This document shows, piece by piece, positions 5,642 to 8,903 of a stretch of DNA of 8,903 bases. Below the pieces are notes generated by a model, which saw only the letters and a program-made list of their open reading frames with translations, had not been told where the DNA came from and made no database searches. The DNA is from an uncultured Clostridia bacterium (GTDB taxonomy: Bacteria > Bacillota > Clostridia > Oscillospirales > CAG-272): contig CAMGRB010000042.1 of NCBI GenBank assembly GCA_946061315.1, positions 1-8,903 of the forward strand. The letters are read 5' to 3'. The position numbers and the translations under genes are program-made. Each line of letters begins with the position of its first letter. The stretch's first letter is position 1.

Positions 5642-5670
5642 ATTATAGCACTAAAATGACAAAAAGTCAA
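5642..5670 (-). promoter_or_regulatory. Promoter of the PAP2 phosphatase gene
   Basis: On the minus strand, TTGACT (5665-5670), a 17-bp spacer and TATAAT (5642-5647), with TGC directly before the -10 (extended -10). The leader is about 27 nt to the TTG start. The -35 faces the -35 of the divergent pfoR promoter, 7 bp away. Confidence 0.8.
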
Positions 5671-5677
5671 TATTAGA

Positions 5678-5706
5678 TTGACAAAATAAAACGAAAATTG
5701 TATAAT
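5678..5706 (+). promoter_or_regulatory. Consensus sigma-A promoter of the pfoR-glycosidase operon
   Basis: TTGACA (5678-5683), a 17-bp spacer and TATAAT (5701-5706): perfect hexamers and spacing. The start near 5713 leaves a leader of about 38 nt containing a weak hairpin (TCCGA at 5717-5721 with TCGGA at 5728-5732) just before the Shine-Dalgarno. I found no catabolite-repression cre-like site in this region. Confidence 0.85.
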
Positions 5707-5750
5707 GTAAAAGAATTCCGAGAAATATCGGATAGTAAAGGAGTGGGAAT

Positions 5751-6767
5751 ATGATAAAAACTTACTTGAAAAAATATTTCGTTACCGCAATGGGCGCAAT
5801 GGCGCAGGGGCTTTTTGCCACGTTGCTCATAGGTACGATAATAAACACCCTCGGCAAATATACGGGTCTTGCGTTCCTTACCGAAATGGCGTCGTTTGCC
5901 TCTGCCGCAACGGGAATGGCAATAGGCGTGGCAATAGCTATATCGCTTAAATCCGATATGCTCGTCGTGCTTTGCTCGGCGGTGGTCGGCAGTATGGGAT
6001 ATTCGATAGGAGCGCAGATAAACGAAACGCTTCACTACACGGCAGGGCCTGCGGGCGCATTTTTCGCCGTAATTATTGCCTGCGAGGTTGCAAGATTTGT
6101 TTCCAAAAAAACGAAAGTTGATATTCTCGTAACTCCTCTTGTGACAATATTTGTCGGGTACGGAGTATCAAAGCTTCTTTCCCCGGGTATTGCTTACGTT
6201 ATGTACTATCTCGGCGACTTTATAAACACCACCACCGAGTGGCACCCCTTCATAATGGGAATTATAATAGCCGTCGTTGTCGGAATGATCTTAACGCTCC
6301 CAATATCGAGTGCGGCTATATGTGCAATGATAGGAATAACCTCTCTTGCAGGCGGTGCGGCAACGGTAGGCTGTTGCGCGCAGATGGTAGGCTTTGCGGC
6401 TATGAGTTTCAGGGAAAACGGAGTCAGCGGACTTGTATCTCAAGGGCTCGGCACAAGTATGCTCCAGATGGGCAACATCTGTAAAAACCCGAAAATATGG
6501 ATACCTCCGACGGTAGCCTCGGCAGTATGCGGACCTCTTGCCACAATGCTGTTTAAGCTCAAATGCGACGGTGTATCTGCCGGAATGGGCACCTGCGGAC
6601 TTGTAGGACCGCTCGGTATAATATCATCGACTGACAATTCCGTTTTAATGTGGGTAGGAATTATTCTTCTTTGCATAGTGCTTCCTGCGGCAATATCGCT
6701 TGCCTTGGGCGAGCTTTTCCGCAAGATAGGCTGGATAAAAGAGGGCGACCTTAAATTAGAGGTATAA
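5751..6767 (+). CDS. pfoR: PfoR-like PTS EIIC-type membrane transporter
   Basis: A 338-residue polytopic membrane protein of the PTS_EIIC_2/PfoR type. The family was first named as a regulator of perfringolysin O in Clostridium perfringens but has the fold and sequence of a sugar-specific PTS membrane component. About ten hydrophobic segments fill the chain. Recognisable parts are KYFVTAMGAMAQGLFATLLIGT at the N-terminus (described by A13-M14-G15-A16-M17 and G20), glycine- and alanine-rich re-entrant-like stretches (198-206, 220-236), and GVSAGMGTCGLVGP near 275-288, a family signature. AAGGAG (5738-5743) lies 7 nt before the ATG. There is no EIIA or EIIB domain in the protein or nearby, so energy coupling must come from elsewhere or the protein is a facilitator. 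It overlaps functionally with the next gene: 1-nt gap, whose ribosome binding site lies inside its last codons. Confidence 0.88.
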   Translation: MIKTYLKKYFVTAMGAMAQGLFATLLIGTIINTLGKYTGLAFLTEMASFASAATGMAIGVAIAISLKSDMLVVLCSAVVGSMGYSIGAQINETLHYTAGPAGAFFAVIIACEVARFVSKKTKVDILVTPLVTIFVGYGVSKLLSPGIAYVMYYLGDFINTTTEWHPFIMGIIIAVVVGMILTLPISSAAICAMIGITSLAGGAATVGCCAQMVGFAAMSFRENGVSGLVSQGLGTSMLQMGNICKNPKIWIPPTVASAVCGPLATMLFKLKCDGVSAGMGTCGLVGPLGIISSTDNSVLMWVGIILLCIVLPAAISLALGELFRKIGWIKEGDLKLEV

Positions 6768-6768
6768 T

Positions 6769-8829
6769 ATGGCTGAATTTATATGGCTTGATAGCGAAAA
6801 GTACCCCGAATATATAAAAAACGACGAGGGCTCAAAATTTTGTATAGTGCGTTTTTCACACGAATTTTGCGCACCCCGTGTCGAAAAAATAAGATTAAAG
6901 GTGTGTGCCGACGCAAAATACACCCTTTACGTAAACGGTAAGTTTATCGGCATAGGACCCGTTTCCGCAGGCGGCGACTACGTGTTCAAAAAGATGACGT
7001 ATTGCTACTATGACGAATACGAGATAGCCTTAAAGGACGGCAAAGCGGATATATGCGCCTATGTAACGTCAATCTCCACCGCACTTGAAGAAACGGTTTT
7101 CGGCTATTGCGGCTTCTACCTTACGGCAACGGACGAAAAAGGCAACGAGCTTTTCGGAACGGACGAAACGTGGGACGCACAGCTCCTCTCGGAGAGAACG
7201 GACGTACAATATACGGACTATACTTTGCCCGCCGAGCCCGTGTGCAAGGCGAAAAAAGCGCCCGACGTTCATAAAATGCTCCCCTCACCGCTTGAGCATC
7301 TTGACTACGCTATAAAGCAACCGTTAAATTTCGACAAAATAGTTGTAAAACCGAACGAAAGTGCCGAGATGTGTCTGGCTTTTGATAAAATATACGGTGC
7401 ATATCCGATAATTTCCGTAAAAGCGCAAGGGAAAACGAGGGTTTCTTTTGAAACGTCGGAAATTGACGGAGTCGGTCTTTTCGAGGAGGAATTTACAACC
7501 GACTGCCCCGTGCGACATTTTTCGCCGAGAATGCGCAGTATCGGACAGATAAAGATAAAAATAGAGAACTTCGGAAAAACCGATGTTTTGGTCGATGACG
7601 TTCACATAATGGCGGTATCGTACCCCGTAAAGAATGAAACGGGCTTTGTTTGCTCCGATAAACTGATAAACAAAATATACGACGTTTGTATGCACACGCT
7701 CAAAATATGCCGTCAGTCGATCCATCTTGATTCGCCGACACACAGAGAGCCGCTTGCGTGCACGGGCGACTATTTCATAGAGAGCCTTATGGAGTATATG
7801 AACTTATATGACCCGACTCTTACCAAATTCGATATTTTCAGGACCTCGCAGTTTATCGAACTTGAAGAAGGCGCAATGTTCCACACAACGTATAGCCTTA
7901 TATATCCCGAGTGGGTGTATGACTGCTATATGTATTCCGGCGACAAGGAAATAATAAAGACGGCAAGAGCCTCCCTTATCGCAATTCTTTCAAAGTTCGA
8001 CACGTATATATCGGAAAACGGACTTATCGAAAAAGCGCCGAACTATATGTTTGTCGATTGGATAGACGTTGACGGGTATAATCTTCACCACCCGCCAAAA
8101 GCCCTCGGACAAAGCGTTCTTTGTATGTTTTATTACAATGCGATGAACGTTACGGCAAAACTCTTTTCGGTATTAAATGACGAAAAAACCGCCGGGGAGT
8201 GTCTAAAACGTGCGAAAAACATAAAAAAAGCGATAAACGAGTATCTGTTTGACAAGGAAGCGGGGCTTTACTTCGGCGGACTTAATACCCCCAATGAAAT
8301 ACCCGACAATATGTGGTTACCCGCAAATACGGACAAAAAGTATTATCAAAAACAGGCAAATACCCTTGCCGTACTTTACGGTATAGCACAAGAGGAGAAC
8401 AAGCAACGAATAATAGAATATATTCTTACCGATCTTAAAAAAGAAGAAATGCAACCGTATTTTTATCATTTTCTTCTTGAAATGCTCTATAAGGAAGGAC
8501 TTTTTGAAAAGTACGGCATAAAGCTTATTTCAAGATACGAGGGAATGATAAAGAAATGTGACAAAGGTCTTTGCGAGGGCTGGGAGGAATGGGACGGTGA
8601 CTGCTCACACGCCTGGGCGGGCACCCCTGCATATATTCTTAAAAAAGCACTCTCGGGCTTTGAAATGATTGAGCCGGGCTATAAAAAGATAAAGCTTTCC
8701 CCCTCAACCATGGGTCTTGACTTTGCAAATTTCGGAATATCCACCCCGTACGGAGAAATTTCAATATCCGTAAAAAACAGCGGAGAAGTGTCCGTAAAAG
8801 CCCCAAAAGAAATAGAAATTATATATTAA
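6769..8829 (+). CDS. GH78-like alpha-L-rhamnosidase family glycosidase, cytoplasmic
   Basis: A 686-residue protein with the architecture of glycoside hydrolase family 78. The N-terminal beta-sandwich (about 1-290) contains the jelly-roll signature YTLYVNGKFIGIGP (51-64). The (alpha/alpha)6 barrel spans about 290-630, and a short C-terminal beta domain 635-686 (IKLSPS... with PYGEI). The acid-residue block is D321-S-P-T-H-R-E327 ... G333-D334, keeping the D/E/D spacing of the usual D-C-P-x-R-x-E-R-x-G-W-x-G-D. WEEWD (605-609) matches the W-E-x-W-D general-base region (E606), followed by SHAWAG (613-618). No signal peptide or anchor, so substrate must be imported. The Shine-Dalgarno AGAGG lies within the last pfoR codons, implying translational coupling. 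Deviations around H325 and P328-C331 make rhamnose specificity uncertain. Confidence 0.85.
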   Translation: MAEFIWLDSEKYPEYIKNDEGSKFCIVRFSHEFCAPRVEKIRLKVCADAKYTLYVNGKFIGIGPVSAGGDYVFKKMTYCYYDEYEIALKDGKADICAYVTSISTALEETVFGYCGFYLTATDEKGNELFGTDETWDAQLLSERTDVQYTDYTLPAEPVCKAKKAPDVHKMLPSPLEHLDYAIKQPLNFDKIVVKPNESAEMCLAFDKIYGAYPIISVKAQGKTRVSFETSEIDGVGLFEEEFTTDCPVRHFSPRMRSIGQIKIKIENFGKTDVLVDDVHIMAVSYPVKNETGFVCSDKLINKIYDVCMHTLKICRQSIHLDSPTHREPLACTGDYFIESLMEYMNLYDPTLTKFDIFRTSQFIELEEGAMFHTTYSLIYPEWVYDCYMYSGDKEIIKTARASLIAILSKFDTYISENGLIEKAPNYMFVDWIDVDGYNLHHPPKALGQSVLCMFYYNAMNVTAKLFSVLNDEKTAGECLKRAKNIKKAINEYLFDKEAGLYFGGLNTPNEIPDNMWLPANTDKKYYQKQANTLAVLYGIAQEENKQRIIEYILTDLKKEEMQPYFYHFLLEMLYKEGLFEKYGIKLISRYEGMIKKCDKGLCEGWEEWDGDCSHAWAGTPAYILKKALSGFEMIEPGYKKIKLSPSTMGLDFANFGISTPYGEISISVKNSGEVSVKAPKEIEIIY

Positions 8830-8831
8830 AC

Positions 8832-8849
8832 AAAAAATCCGCTCGGCTT
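8832..8849 (+). terminator. Left half of a terminator hairpin, interrupted by an insertion sequence
   Basis: Just after the glycosidase stop comes AAAAAATCCGCTCGGCTT, the A-tract plus ascending arm typical of a bidirectional terminator (compare 4315-4347). The complementary arm (GCCGAGCGGATTTTTT) is absent from the window. The sequence changes abruptly at 8850 to an IS-like end, so the hairpin was probably split at its loop. Inferred from one arm only. Confidence 0.5.
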
Positions 8850-8903
8850 TGAAGTGAACCCAAAAGTTTAGACAAAAAATAATATTTAATTTACTGTGGA
8901 ATG
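8850..8903. mobile_element. End of an IS3-type insertion sequence (terminal inverted repeat), partial
   Basis: The sequence TGAAGTGAACCCAAAAGTTTAGACA (8850-8874; described by its TG start, central ACCCAAAAGTT and terminal AGACA) resembles the left inverted repeat of IS3-family elements, in which TG(N)nACCC(C/A)AAAAGTT(T/G)GACA is typical. It is followed by an AT-rich stretch, and the window ends at an ATG (8901-8903) that might open the first transposase frame. No transposase is visible, so family assignment rests on the terminal repeat alone. Confidence 0.6.

Noticed and set aside
5751..6767. PfoR as a transcriptional regulator
   Set aside because: The protein is almost entirely membrane helices and has no DNA-binding domain; the historical name is kept only as a family label.
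7324..7743. Minus-strand frame of 139 codons inside the glycosidase
   Set aside because: Antisense shadow of a gene with a continuous GH78 domain structure.
1..8903. CRISPR array, toxin-antitoxin, phage or defence system
   Set aside because: No short regularly spaced repeats, and none of the genes matches such systems; nothing in the window supports an undescribed defence module.

Overview
The window looks like a short metagenome-assembled contig from a low-to-mid GC, Gram-positive-type anaerobe: Bacillota, most likely class Clostridia, perhaps an uncultured gut lineage. Family resemblance supports this: a Clostridia-type long XerC-like recombinase, a PfoR-type PTS EIIC, a Cytidylate_kin2 protein and a small TM2-like membrane protein. 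So do the strong AGGAGG-type ribosome binding sites before almost every gene and the sigma-A promoters with 17-18 bp spacers. The taxonomic call is inference; there is no rRNA or other marker gene.

Layout, left to right. (1) 1-675, minus: class II fructose-bisphosphate aldolase (fba), cut by the left edge and carrying a 55-bp duplicated block that breaks the protein at LHGG. (2) 774-1283, minus: Sfp-type 4'-phosphopantetheinyl transferase. (3) 1405-2028, plus: cytidylate kinase-like P-loop protein, divergent from (2). (4) 2034-2065: 13-bp perfect hairpin between convergent genes. (5) 2082-2312, minus: acyl carrier protein with a consensus promoter and a long leader. (6) 2609-3613, minus: XerC-like tyrosine recombinase. 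(7) 3768-4304, plus: unrecognised four-helix membrane protein, then a bidirectional terminator. (8) 4366-4635 and 4688-5608, minus: small TM2-like membrane protein downstream of a PAP2-family phosphatase with a TTG start. (9) 5751-6767 and 6769-8829, plus: a two-gene operon of a PfoR-like PTS EIIC membrane protein and an intracellular GH78 (alpha-L-rhamnosidase-like) glycosidase. (10) 8832-8903: half of a terminator hairpin interrupted by what looks like the terminal inverted repeat of an IS3-type insertion sequence, where the window stops.

How the genes fit together. Most are housekeeping genes in small separate units with their own promoters. The phosphopantetheinyl transferase and the acyl carrier protein are a plausible enzyme-substrate pair, though not in one operon. 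The most distinctive unit is pfoR-GH78: a 1-nt gap and a shared strong promoter suggest import of a glycoside or sugar through a lone EIIC-type permease and its cleavage in the cytoplasm. No EIIA, EIIB or dedicated regulator is present. I found no CRISPR array, tRNA, rRNA, phage or defence module.

Both window ends carry the same technical signature. The first 55 bases recur exactly at 205-259, and the last 55 bases begin within one base of the putative IS border. This fits a de Bruijn graph assembly with k = 55 stopping at repeat nodes, so the duplicated aldolase block is more likely an assembly artefact than biology.
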